The position numbers and the translations under genes are program-made. A DNA stretch of 20,499 nucleotides from Natronohydrobacter sp. (GTDB lineage: Bacteria > Pseudomonadota > Alphaproteobacteria > Rhodobacterales > Rhodobacteraceae): NCBI GenBank assembly GCA_007123015.1, contig SKSL01000102.1, positions 1 through 20,499 of the forward strand. The letters run 5' to 3'. Under the pieces are notes generated by a model. It saw only the letters and a program-made list of their open reading frames with translations. It was not told where the DNA came from and did no database searches. This document shows positions 1 to 6,170 of the stretch, one piece after another; within the stretch, counting starts at the first letter, position 1, and every line of letters begins with the position of its first letter.

Positions 1-1
1 C

Positions 2-1102
2 TATCTGCATGGCCTCGTCCGCGATGCCAAGGGCAAGAAAATGTCGAAATCCTTGGGCAATGTCATCGACCCGTTGGAGATCATCGACGAATACGGCGCG
101 GATGCACTACGCTTCACCAATGCGGCGATGGCCTCTCTGGGGGGCGTGCTGAAGCTCGACACTCAGCGGATCACCGGCTACCGGAATTTCACCACCAAGC
201 TCTGGAATGCCTGCCGCTTTGCCGAGATGAATGGCGTCTGGGACGGTCACAGCACGCAAAGCGCCCCGCCCCAGGCACAGGCGACCGTAAACCGCTGGAT
301 CATCAGTGAGACTGCGAAAGTGCGCGAAGCCGTGGACGCGGCGCTCGCGGAATACCGCTTCAACGATGCGGCCAATGCGCTCTATGCCTTTGTCTGGGGC
401 AAGGTCTGTGACTGGTATGTTGAATTCGCCAAACCCCTGTTTGATGGCGATCAGGCGGCCGAGACCCGCGCGACCATGGCCTGGGTGCTCGACCAGTCGA
501 TGATCCTGCTGCACCCGATCATGCCTTTTGTGACCGAAGAACTCTGGGGCCTGACCGGGCAGCGCGACACAGTTTGCGCTCATGCGCCGTGGCCTGACTA
601 TGGTGCGGCGCTGGTCGATGATGCCGCTATGCGGGAAATGCGCTGGGTGATCGGGTTGATCGAAGATATCCGTTCGGCCCGTGCGCAGCTGCGCGTGCCA
701 GTGGGTCTGAAGTTGAACATGGTGCAGCTCGAACTCGACGATCAGGGCCGTGCGGCGCTCGCGCGCAATATGGCGCTGGTGATGCGGCTCGCGCGGATTG
801 CGGCGCTGGAAGAAGCCGATGCGCTGCCGAAAGGGTCGATCACTGTCACAGTTGAGGGGGGCAGTTTCGGGCTGCCTCTCGAAGGTGTGATTGATATCGC
901 CGCCGAACGCGCGCGGCTTGAAAAGACCTGCGCCAAATCCGAGAAAGAGCTGGGCGGGATTTCCGGGCGGTTGAACAATGCTAAGTTCATTGAAAGCGCG
1001 CCGGAAGAGGTGGTTTCAGAAGCGCGCGACAGGGCAGAGGCGCTGCGCGAGGAAATCGCCCGCTTGAAAAGCGCCATTTCGCAGTTGGGTACAGCTGCTT
1101 GA
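2..1102 (+). CDS. valS: Valyl-tRNA synthetase, C-terminal part (5' end outside the window)
   Basis: This is the last 366 residues of a class I aminoacyl-tRNA synthetase, which charges tRNA-Val with valine in the cytoplasm. The reading frame is open from base 2, so the gene begins before the window. The KMSKS loop that binds ATP is at bases 38-52 and is followed by the SLGNVIDP continuation typical of ValRS. An anticodon-binding helical domain follows (MPFVTEELW near base 520). The last 65 or so residues are a charged coiled coil (AERARLEK to EEIARLKSAISQL), the tRNA-contacting arm found at the ValRS C terminus. The KMSKS context together with that C-terminal arm separates ValRS from IleRS and LeuRS. 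No clear intrinsic terminator follows the stop, and the next gene converges on it. Confidence 0.96.
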   Translation, partial: YLHGLVRDAKGKKMSKSLGNVIDPLEIIDEYGADALRFTNAAMASLGGVLKLDTQRITGYRNFTTKLWNACRFAEMNGVWDGHSTQSAPPQAQATVNRWIISETAKVREAVDAALAEYRFNDAANALYAFVWGKVCDWYVEFAKPLFDGDQAAETRATMAWVLDQSMILLHPIMPFVTEELWGLTGQRDTVCAHAPWPDYGAALVDDAAMREMRWVIGLIEDIRSARAQLRVPVGLKLNMVQLELDDQGRAALARNMALVMRLARIAALEEADALPKGSITVTVEGGSFGLPLEGVIDIAAERARLEKTCAKSEKELGGISGRLNNAKFIESAPEEVVSEARDRAEALREEIARLKSAISQLGTAA

Positions 1103-1342
1103 CGGTTGTCAGAGTGCCGCTGTCACATGGTTGGCAACGGTACCTTTTTCCGCCATGCGCCCTGCGCCATGCGCCATGCGCCCTGCGCTTGTGCCGGGCC
1201 TGTAACCTGTGCCCTATATCTGCAGCATTGCAGCGTCAAACCGATGTGCAAAGCCGCGCATCGCTGCCACCTGTGTGATCAGGGCCCTTCTCAATCTGCA
1301 TGTCTTCTCTTGTCAGGCGCCCCAAGCGGATCAAGGCTGGTT
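1103..1342. other. Convergent intergenic region between valS and the MarR gene
   Basis: This 240-base stretch lies between two converging genes. It holds a short GC-rich direct repeat (annotated separately) and a weak imperfect stem (GTTGTC near 1104 with GGCAAC near 1133) followed by five Ts, which might terminate valS. The open frame across it on the plus strand is low-complexity and resembles no protein I recognise. Confidence 0.5.
1151..1188. repeat. Short GC-rich direct repeat
   Basis: The 17-base sequence CGCCATGCGCCCTGCGC occurs perfectly at 1151-1167 and again at 1172-1188. A third partial copy (CGCCATGCGC) sits between them at 1165-1174. The heptamer CGCCATG therefore appears three times in 38 bases. 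It looks like local slippage in a non-coding spacer and I can assign no function to it. Confidence 0.75.
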
Positions 1343-1927
1343 TCAGCCGCGATTCGACAGCTTGACTGGCTGAAAATCTACGCAGATAGCCTGCATTTCG
1401 GCAGGGGTGAGCAGACTTTGTGTGCAATGACAATAGCTTGACGCGCGGTCCAGATGGTCACAATCTCCACAGGTGCCAAAGATTGGCGCGGACCGCTTTT
1501 GGGCCATATCAGCTATAGCTTGCGACAGCGCCACTGTCAGATCTCGTTGCGTTGCCTCGGGTAATGACCCGAGTATGTTTCGCAGATCCCCCAATGGATC
1601 ATTCCGCAATTGCGTATGCCCGGCCTCGGTGACTTCGATGACAGTGCTGCGTCCATCACGCTCATGGGTCTGACGCGTCAAAAGCCCCAGGGCAACGAGC
1701 GATTTCACCGTTTGTGACGCAGTGCCGCGCGTTGTTGCGTGAAAATCTGAAAATGCCGACGGGGTCCGAGAGAACCGATTGGCCCGCGCGAAATAGCGCA
1801 ACGCGGTCCATTGCGCGATGGTCAATGGCAAAGCGCCTGTGCCATGCGCAGTGGATTGTCCGAGCCGCGCCAACTGGACAATGAGATCTGCAAGGTCGGT
1901 AATCTTGGAATCCACCTGTTCTTTCAT
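1343..1927 (-). CDS. MarR-family transcriptional regulator with C-terminal cysteine cluster
   Basis: This is a 194-residue winged-helix regulator of the MarR type. Residues ~10-120 carry the fold: a dimerisation helix, then LTIAQWTALRYFAR, a recognition segment (TTRGTASQTVKSLVALGLLTRQ) and the wing (HERDGRSTVIEVTEAG). After a helical linker the C terminus has five cysteines spaced C-x2-C-x9-C-x-C-x13-C (residues 153-182) with interspersed histidines. A classical MarR protein of ~140-150 residues lacks this, and it suggests a bound metal, an Fe-S centre or a thiol switch. The frame extends upstream to a TTG at 2011, but the ATG at 1927 gives the usual family N terminus; it has no convincing ribosome-binding site. 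The gene is divergent from the sigma-32 gene at 2025, so it may control that gene or itself. The sensing role is inference. Confidence 0.82.
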   Translation of the reverse strand: MKEQVDSKITDLADLIVQLARLGQSTAHGTGALPLTIAQWTALRYFARANRFSRTPSAFSDFHATTRGTASQTVKSLVALGLLTRQTHERDGRSTVIEVTEAGHTQLRNDPLGDLRNILGSLPEATQRDLTVALSQAIADMAQKRSAPIFGTCGDCDHLDRASSYCHCTQSLLTPAEMQAICVDFQPVKLSNRG

Positions 1928-1952
1928 GACCGAGAGATAAGTCGCGCTTGCT

Positions 1953-1962
1953 TTGTTGACAA
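1953..1962. promoter_or_regulatory. Possible MarR operator, TTGT-TG-ACAA
   Basis: TTGTTGACAA is an inverted repeat of TTGT/ACAA around a 2-base centre. It lies 26 bases upstream of the MarR start and inside the spacer shared with the sigma-factor gene. On the plus strand it contains a perfect TTGACA hexamer (1956-1961), but no good -10 hexamer lies at the right distance from it. MarR proteins usually repress from palindromes in their own divergent promoter, so this is a candidate autoregulatory site. Confidence 0.35.
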
Positions 1963-1983
1963 GGCTGCGATTCAAATGGTAGC

Positions 1984-2001
1984 GATACGATACTATATCG
2001 A
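1984..2001. promoter_or_regulatory. AT-rich inverted repeat upstream of the sigma-32 gene
   Basis: The stretch of about 18 bases contains CGATA near 1983 and TATCG near 1996, which are inverted copies, with an internal near-palindrome ATACGATACTAT. It is one of the few AT-rich segments in this part of the window and lies some 25-40 bases upstream of the sigma-factor start codon. It could be a second operator half or contain the -10 region. I cannot assign it to a particular factor. Confidence 0.25.
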
Positions 2002-2024
2002 CTCGAAACAAAAAGGTCCGTCAG

Positions 2025-2879
2025 ATGCAACCCCGCGACCCTCGCACCAGCCAGTTCATCCGATCCTCCATGGCGCGCGAGATGCTTGATCCGGAAACCG
2101 AGCATCGTCTGGCGCTGGCCTGGCGCGATCAGCGCGATGAGGCCGCGCTGCACCGCTTGATCATCGCCTATACGCGGCTGGCTGTGTCGGTTGCGACACG
2201 TTACCGGCGCTATGGAATGCCGCTTGATGACCTGATTCAGCAGGGCAATCTGGGGCTGATGCGGGCGGCCGAGAAATACGACCCCGAGAATGGCGCGCGC
2301 TTCTCCACCTATGCGGCCTGGTGGATTCGCGCGTCGATGCAGGAATATGTCATGCGCAACTGGTCTGTGGTGCGCACTGCGACCAATGCAGCGCAGAAAA
2401 AGCTGTTCTTCCACTTGCGCAAGGCGCTGCTCAATCTTGACGAAGACGAAGTGCGGCGCGATGGGCTGTCTGCCTCTGTCGCGCGCGAATTGGATGTGCC
2501 GGAAGAGCAGGTCGAAATCATGCTGGGCCGGATGTCAGGGCAGGATCTTTCGCTCAATGTCACGCAAAATGGTGAGGAAGATGGTCGCGATTGGATGGAA
2601 GCGCTCGAAGATGACTCGATCCAGACCGAGACCCAGGTGCTGGATGAGCTTGAAGGTCAGCAGCGGCGGGAAATGCTGTATTCCGCCTTGCAGGAACTGC
2701 CCGAACGCGAGCAACGGATCATCGCTGAACGCCATCTGAATGAGAGCCCGCGCACATTGGCCGAGATCGGGGTGGACCTTGGCATTTCCAAGGAACGTGT
2801 GCGGCAGCTTGAAGAGCGCGCTGTTTCGCGAATAACGCGCACAGTGCAGGACGCCGCGCGGCTACAGATGACGGCTTGA
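2025..2879 (+). CDS. rpoH: RNA polymerase sigma-32-type factor, RpoHII-like
   Basis: This 284-residue group 3 sigma factor directs RNA polymerase to heat-shock and stress promoters. Region 2 spans about residues 45-115, with the core-binding segment DDLIQQGNLGLMRAAEKYD and the -10 recognition segment YAAWWIRASMQEYVMRNWS. The RpoH box, QKKLFFHLR (residues 124-132), identifies the sigma-32 subfamily. Region 4.2 carries the -35-binding helix-turn-helix (TLAEIGVDLGISKERVRQLE, residues 245-264). Rhodobacteraceae commonly have two such factors; the VMRNWSVVRTAT stretch fits RpoHII, which in Rhodobacter sphaeroides serves the singlet-oxygen response, better than RpoHI. AAGG lies 8 bases before the ATG. 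The adjacent divergent MarR gene may regulate it (inference). A VanZ-like gene follows 55 bases downstream. Confidence 0.92.
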   Translation: MQPRDPRTSQFIRSSMAREMLDPETEHRLALAWRDQRDEAALHRLIIAYTRLAVSVATRYRRYGMPLDDLIQQGNLGLMRAAEKYDPENGARFSTYAAWWIRASMQEYVMRNWSVVRTATNAAQKKLFFHLRKALLNLDEDEVRRDGLSASVARELDVPEEQVEIMLGRMSGQDLSLNVTQNGEEDGRDWMEALEDDSIQTETQVLDELEGQQRREMLYSALQELPEREQRIIAERHLNESPRTLAEIGVDLGISKERVRQLEERAVSRITRTVQDAARLQMTA

Positions 2880-2934
2880 AGCTCTGCCACTGCCATGCGA
2901 CCTGTGCTGCGTCGGATCAGAGCAGGGGCCGTAA

Positions 2935-3321
2935 ATGCGCAGGCGCGACATCATTGAAAAGCTTGGCTTGACCCTGTCATTCCTGATCGCGGCCTTTGCA
3001 ACCTGGTTGATGCTGCAGCCCGCACAATCCGACACGCTGCCCAGTATTCCACATATCGACAAGCTGGCGCATTTCGTGGCGTTCTTCTTTATTGCGCTTC
3101 CGGCCATCATTGTGCGCTCGCGCTCATGGATCGTGGTTGTTCTTGCCGCCAGTGCTTTTGGCGGTCTGATCGAGATCATCCAGCCCTTTTTCGGACGACA
3201 TCGCGACTTTGCGGATTTTGTTGCCGATGTCATGGGCGTGCTGGTTGCGGTGCCGGTCGGGCAGTGGCTGTCAAAGCGCTGGCAACTGGATAAGCGGAAA
3301 GGGCCCCAGCGACAGCAGTGA
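2935..3321 (+). CDS. VanZ-like family membrane protein
   Basis: This is a 128-residue inner-membrane protein with about four predicted membrane helices (residues ~10-28, 46-60, 64-80, 97-110). The VanZ-family signatures are present: DKLAHFVAFF (residues 42-51), an acidic residue in the third helix (GGLIEIIQ) and the GRHRDFADFVADVMG stretch (87-101). VanZ itself gives low-level teicoplanin resistance by an unknown mechanism. Chromosomal relatives in proteobacteria have no settled function, so no drug-resistance role is implied. AGGGG 8 bases before the ATG supports the start. It may be cotranscribed with the sigma factor. Its last 51 bases overlap the 3' end of the convergent DUF2125 gene. Confidence 0.85.
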   Translation: MRRRDIIEKLGLTLSFLIAAFATWLMLQPAQSDTLPSIPHIDKLAHFVAFFFIALPAIIVRSRSWIVVVLAASAFGGLIEIIQPFFGRHRDFADFVADVMGVLVAVPVGQWLSKRWQLDKRKGPQRQQ

Positions 3322-4224
3322 CCCGCGCAAGTCAAGCGGCAATGACAAGCGGTTGGTCCCGGGCTCTGATTGCGCGGCGAAGAACATCGCCGCCATCATC
3401 GCAGCATCAGGGGGGATCACGTCATACCTGCGCAGCAGCGCGAGAATCGGCTCCCAATCCTCCAGCCGCAGATCAAAGCGGCCATCATATTGCCCGGCGT
3501 CGTTGCGCACAGCTTGTCCTGTCAGCCCGACTTGCACGCGCCCCCAGTCCAGACGGGCGTCAGTCAGGTCCAATGCGATCACGGCAGGCCATGGCGCCTG
3601 AAGCGGTAGCGCAGATGCGAATTCCACAGTGCCGGTCAGCTGAAGATCGTCGATCATTGCCGCCTGAAGCTCTGCGGCAGGATCAAGCGTCTCTGCCAGA
3701 ACCTCAGTCAGGCGCAGCCCTTCAACATGTCCTTGCAGGGCATAACGCGCAGTCTCTGTGTGCTGCAGGTTGACATGCGCCGCAGATAATCCAGTGATGC
3801 CAAGCGCCGGGGTCAGGCTGACCGCCTCCATCTCAAGCGCCGCGCTATGCAGATCACGATCCAGGTTGATCGTCACCATGGCCTGCATTGTCTCGGCTGT
3901 GAGCGTTGTTTCCAGCAGACCGAGTTGCAGGTCCTGTCTGTTCGGAAAGGCGATTGTGATCTGGTTGGGCTGCAGACTCGGCGCGTGCAGCCCCAGTTCC
4001 GGGCCATGCCAGTTTGCCTGCCCGTCCTGACTGCGCCATTCCGGCCTCTCGATCACAAGCTGAAAGCTGAGCGGAAAGCCGGTCACGCGGCGCGCTGTCC
4101 CGTCAAGCTGCGGCGATGCTGCCATCCTGTCAGCAACTTGCTGATGGATCAATTTGGCGGACACCCCCCAGGCCGCGCCCAGCATCAGCAGGGACGTCAG
4201 GAGCAGAGCTGAAAAAATGCGCAT
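3271..4224 (-). CDS. DUF2125 domain-containing envelope protein
   Basis: The product has 317 residues. The N terminus (MRIFSALLLTSLLMLGAAWGVSA) is an uncleaved anchor or signal peptide; the rest is mostly beta-rich, with repeated segments such as FPLSFQLVIERPEWRS and LDLTDARLDWGRVQVGLTGQA. This matches the alphaproteobacterial DUF2125 family, presumably facing the periplasm, whose function is unknown. The frame extends to 4269, but the ATG at 4224 puts the hydrophobic segment at the N terminus. The gene is convergent with the VanZ-like gene (51-base overlap) and divergent from the ChaC gene across a 67-base spacer. Confidence 0.82.
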   Translation of the reverse strand: MRIFSALLLTSLLMLGAAWGVSAKLIHQQVADRMAASPQLDGTARRVTGFPLSFQLVIERPEWRSQDGQANWHGPELGLHAPSLQPNQITIAFPNRQDLQLGLLETTLTAETMQAMVTINLDRDLHSAALEMEAVSLTPALGITGLSAAHVNLQHTETARYALQGHVEGLRLTEVLAETLDPAAELQAAMIDDLQLTGTVEFASALPLQAPWPAVIALDLTDARLDWGRVQVGLTGQAVRNDAGQYDGRFDLRLEDWEPILALLRRYDVIPPDAAMMAAMFFAAQSEPGTNRLSLPLDLRGSLLSLGPFPLIQLPAL

Positions 4225-4291
4225 CAAGGGCCCTCGCTTGTCATGCTGTCCAAGGGCTATTACACCCACGCGACAGGAAAGGACCAGTCAC

Positions 4292-4849
4292 ATGCGCGCA
4301 AGAGGATCAGTCTGGGTGTTCGGCTACGGGTCGTTGATCTGGGAGCCGGGTTTTGCCCATCAAACCCGTATGATCGCGCGGCTGCATGGATATCAGCGCA
4401 GTTTCTGCATGCGCTCGATCCATCACCGCGGTACTGTCGCGCGGCCCGGTTTGGTGCTGGCGCTGGATGCGGGGCAGGGGGGCTGCGACGGGGTCGCCTT
4501 CGAAATACCAACCCGGATCGCAGAAGAAAGTCTGGAATATCTGCGCGCGCGCGAACTGATCTCAGCCGCCTATCTGGAGCAGACAGCCGAAGTGCATCTG
4601 GCAGATGGCCGCCGCGTTGAAGCGATAACCTATGTGATTGATCGCGCCCATGATCAGTATTGCGCGGGTCTATCCTTGGAAGAGCAGGCGCAGATCATCG
4701 CGCGCGCCCAAGGCGGGCGCGGCGCGAATTGCGATTACCTGTACAATACGGCCGCACAACTGCAGGAATTGGGGCTGAATGATCCGGAACTGGATTGGCT
4801 TTGCGCGCGCGTACGCAGACTGAAATCAGGGTCGCTCAGCACGGACTGA
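4292..4849 (+). CDS. ChaC-type gamma-glutamylcyclotransferase
   Basis: This 185-residue cytoplasmic enzyme of the ChaC family is expected to cleave glutathione into 5-oxoproline and cysteinylglycine. The glycine-rich substrate loop FGYGSLIWEPGF (residues 10-21) is diagnostic. It is followed by GYQRSFCMRSIHHRGT, then GVAFEIP and the LEYLRARELISAAY helix characteristic of the fold. Its length fits the short bacterial ChaC group. The start was chosen at the ATG preceded by AGGAAAGG at 4275-4282; the frame continues upstream but overlaps the divergent DUF2125 start. Substrate preference among gamma-glutamyl compounds cannot be read from the sequence. Confidence 0.9.
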   Translation: MRARGSVWVFGYGSLIWEPGFAHQTRMIARLHGYQRSFCMRSIHHRGTVARPGLVLALDAGQGGCDGVAFEIPTRIAEESLEYLRARELISAAYLEQTAEVHLADGRRVEAITYVIDRAHDQYCAGLSLEEQAQIIARAQGGRGANCDYLYNTAAQLQELGLNDPELDWLCARVRRLKSGSLSTD

Positions 4850-4858
4850 GCGTGCTGA
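4836..4858 (+). terminator. Stem-loop overlapping the ChaC stop codon
   Basis: TCAGCACG at 4836-4843 pairs perfectly with CGTGCTGA at 4851-4858 around a 7-base loop that contains the stop codon. No run of Ts follows, so it is either a weak terminator or an mRNA 3'-end stabiliser. It lies between two convergent genes. Confidence 0.45.
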
Positions 4859-4910
4859 CGCGCCAATCTGATCTGGCAGGGCTTTCTTTGAGAGCCTGCT
4901 GTTGGCTGGT

Positions 4911-5168
4911 TCAGGCCGATGCAAGGGCTTTGGTCCCTGCTGCTGACTTCGGGGCAGGTCTTGAAACCGGGCGAGCTTCGACACCCCTGCCGGCAGGTGT
5001 CAAAGTGTGTTTCAGCGCCTCGGCTTCGCGCGACAATTCCGCAGCATTTTCATGCGGAAACGATTGTGCAACACTTCCGAGCATGCGCAGATACATTTCT
5101 TGCTGTTGCTTGAAAATCTTGATCCAGACGAGGCTGCTCTGCATCCAAAGCGATACTGGGTCAAACAT
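4911..5168 (-). CDS. Hypothetical 85-residue protein
   Basis: I do not recognise this protein. The N-terminal ~50 residues form one or two amphipathic helices rich in aromatic and methionine residues (MFDPVSLWMQSSLVWIKIFK, then QQQEMYLRMLGSVAQSFP). A charged helix (ENAAELSREAEALKHTL) follows, and the tail is rich in Pro, Ala and Lys. The arrangement is reminiscent of small phasin-like proteins that coat polyhydroxyalkanoate granules, but nothing proves it. The frame is open to 5327; the ATG at 5168 is preferred because GGGAGGAAAGAAC directly precedes it, one of the strongest ribosome-binding sites in the window. A sigma-70-like promoter lies ~180 bases upstream. Confidence 0.65.
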   Translation of the reverse strand: MFDPVSLWMQSSLVWIKIFKQQQEMYLRMLGSVAQSFPHENAAELSREAEALKHTLTPAGRGVEARPVSRPAPKSAAGTKALASA

Positions 5169-5543
5169 GTTCTTTCCTCCCATTGTTCTTACATATCGAT
5201 CATGCGTATGCCGCATCATCGTCGATCTGGCTTGCGTCACACATACTATGCGCCGCCATATGTCATCTTGATGAACGTTGCCTTGATTTCGCGCAATAGG
5301 ATCACGAGCAACTTGACCCAAATGCATCAGCGACGCTTGTTGTCTTTCAGAATAGTGTCTTTCCTATCATCGTGTCAAAGCACAGATACACTGAAATGAA
5401 GGTTGTTCGCGCTAAAGCCCGAATTTGACGCAAGCAGCGATGAACTGATCAAAACCTGATCTTTCCGGTAAATGCAACAGCCCTCATATTCGCCTGAGCA
5501 TACCCCACGCGCACCGCCCCGATCAGATATGCCACGCCAGAGC
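5169..5543. other. Gene-free spacer upstream of the 85-residue protein
   Basis: This 375-base region is flanked by the 85-residue gene and the 3' end of ftsB, both on the minus strand. It is less GC-rich than its surroundings. I see a minus-strand promoter candidate at 5349-5378, a long leader for the downstream gene, and a small stem GATCA-AAACC-TGATC near 5447-5461. The overlapping open frames are not protein-like. Confidence 0.5.
5349..5378 (-). promoter_or_regulatory. Sigma-70-like promoter for the 85-residue gene
   Basis: Read on the minus strand, TTGACA (5378-5373) is followed after 18 bases by TATTCT (5354-5349). The -35 is a perfect match and the -10 matches 4 of 6. Transcription would begin near 5342 and give a 5' leader of about 175 nt before the ATG at 5168. 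Confidence 0.5.
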
Positions 5544-5840
5544 TCAGCGCAACAGGATTTCGTCGGACCGTGCCATTCCAAGAATATCGCGCGCGCGCTC
5601 ATCGAGCAGGTCGAGATCGAGGAAATCATCCGACAGACGCCGCGTGCGATTTTCAAGCTGTGCAAGTGTCGCCTGTTTGCGGTCGCGCTGTGCGGTAAGC
5701 GTCTTGATCTCGGCATCGATCTGGATGCGATTGAACAAGCCGAAATCCCCCTGCACAGCCGCAAAGGTGAAATAGCTGCCGAGCACAATCGCTGTCGCAA
5801 AATAGAAGAGCGGACCGATATCGGGGCGCGAGCGTTTCAT
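5544..5840 (-). CDS. ftsB: Septum formation initiator FtsB/DivIC family protein
   Basis: This 98-residue bitopic membrane protein belongs to the divisome. FtsB joins FtsL and FtsQ at the septum and transmits the signal that activates septal peptidoglycan synthesis. A short cytoplasmic N terminus (MKRSRPD) leads into one membrane helix (about residues 10-30). A periplasmic coiled coil follows (AEIKTLTAQRDRKQATLAQLENRTRRL, about residues 43-69) and then the conserved LDLDLLDERARDILGM segment. Length and order fit the family. A larger overlapping frame on the same strand (5375-5800) lacks these features and was rejected. The ribosome-binding site is weak (AGG about 10 bases upstream). The gene lies 108 bases downstream of the small membrane-protein gene and may be read from the pgk transcript. 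Confidence 0.9.
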   Translation of the reverse strand: MKRSRPDIGPLFYFATAIVLGSYFTFAAVQGDFGLFNRIQIDAEIKTLTAQRDRKQATLAQLENRTRRLSDDFLDLDLLDERARDILGMARSDEILLR

Positions 5841-5948
5841 GAATATGCCTGTGATGACGCCTGTTATGGCTGATCTTTGGGGGAGAATTGCACAGGCGAA
5901 AAAATTTGTGAATCCCTTTGTGCCGCAAAGTGTCGCAGAAGCCGCAGC

Positions 5949-6164
5949 CTATTGCAGAAATATCCCGATAATCACCACCATCAGCCCTAGGGTCGAGACT
6001 GCGAGCGCGGCGAAGTTGATGACGACCGCTTTCTGCATCCGCTGCCGTAAAACCGCATCATCAAGCCCGGCCTTGCGCAGGCGCATCACATAGACGACGC
6101 ACCAGATCAGAGCGATGACACCGAGCAGGGAAATAGCAGCACCTGTCCAGATCAGAGCGTCCAT
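5949..6164 (-). CDS. Small two-helix membrane protein
   Basis: The product is 71 residues long with two hydrophobic helices (about residues 5-27 and 48-69). They are joined by a charged loop, MRLRKAGLDDAVLRQRMQKA, so both ends probably face the same side of the inner membrane. I do not recognise a named family. AGGAGTAAGGAC precedes the ATG and contains the pgk stop codon, so the gene is placed for translational coupling to pgk, six bases downstream. Function is unknown. The strong ribosome-binding site and clean transmembrane layout argue that it is real. Confidence 0.8.
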   Translation of the reverse strand: MDALIWTGAAISLLGVIALIWCVVYVMRLRKAGLDDAVLRQRMQKAVVINFAALAVSTLGLMVVIIGIFLQ

Positions 6165-6170
6165 ATGTCC

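Noticed and set aside
1106..1441. 111-residue plus-strand open frame after valS
   Set aside because: It is Cys- and His-rich low-complexity sequence spanning a repeat and the end of the MarR gene, with no ribosome-binding site or family resemblance.
1956..1996. Sigma-70 promoter for the sigma-32 gene using TTGACA at 1956
   Set aside because: The hexamers 16-18 bases downstream (GTAGCG, TAGCGA) do not resemble a -10, and the better TACTAT is about 29 bases away.
1662..2414. 250-residue minus-strand open frame across the MarR gene and the sigma factor
   Set aside because: It conflicts with both well-supported genes and crosses their shared promoter region.
5007..5399. 130-residue plus-strand open frame in the 5169-5543 spacer
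   Set aside because: It overlaps the 85-residue gene and its promoter on the other strand, and its composition is not protein-like.
5375..5800. 141-residue minus-strand frame overlapping ftsB
   Set aside because: The ftsB frame has a membrane helix, a coiled coil and family length; this one has none of them.
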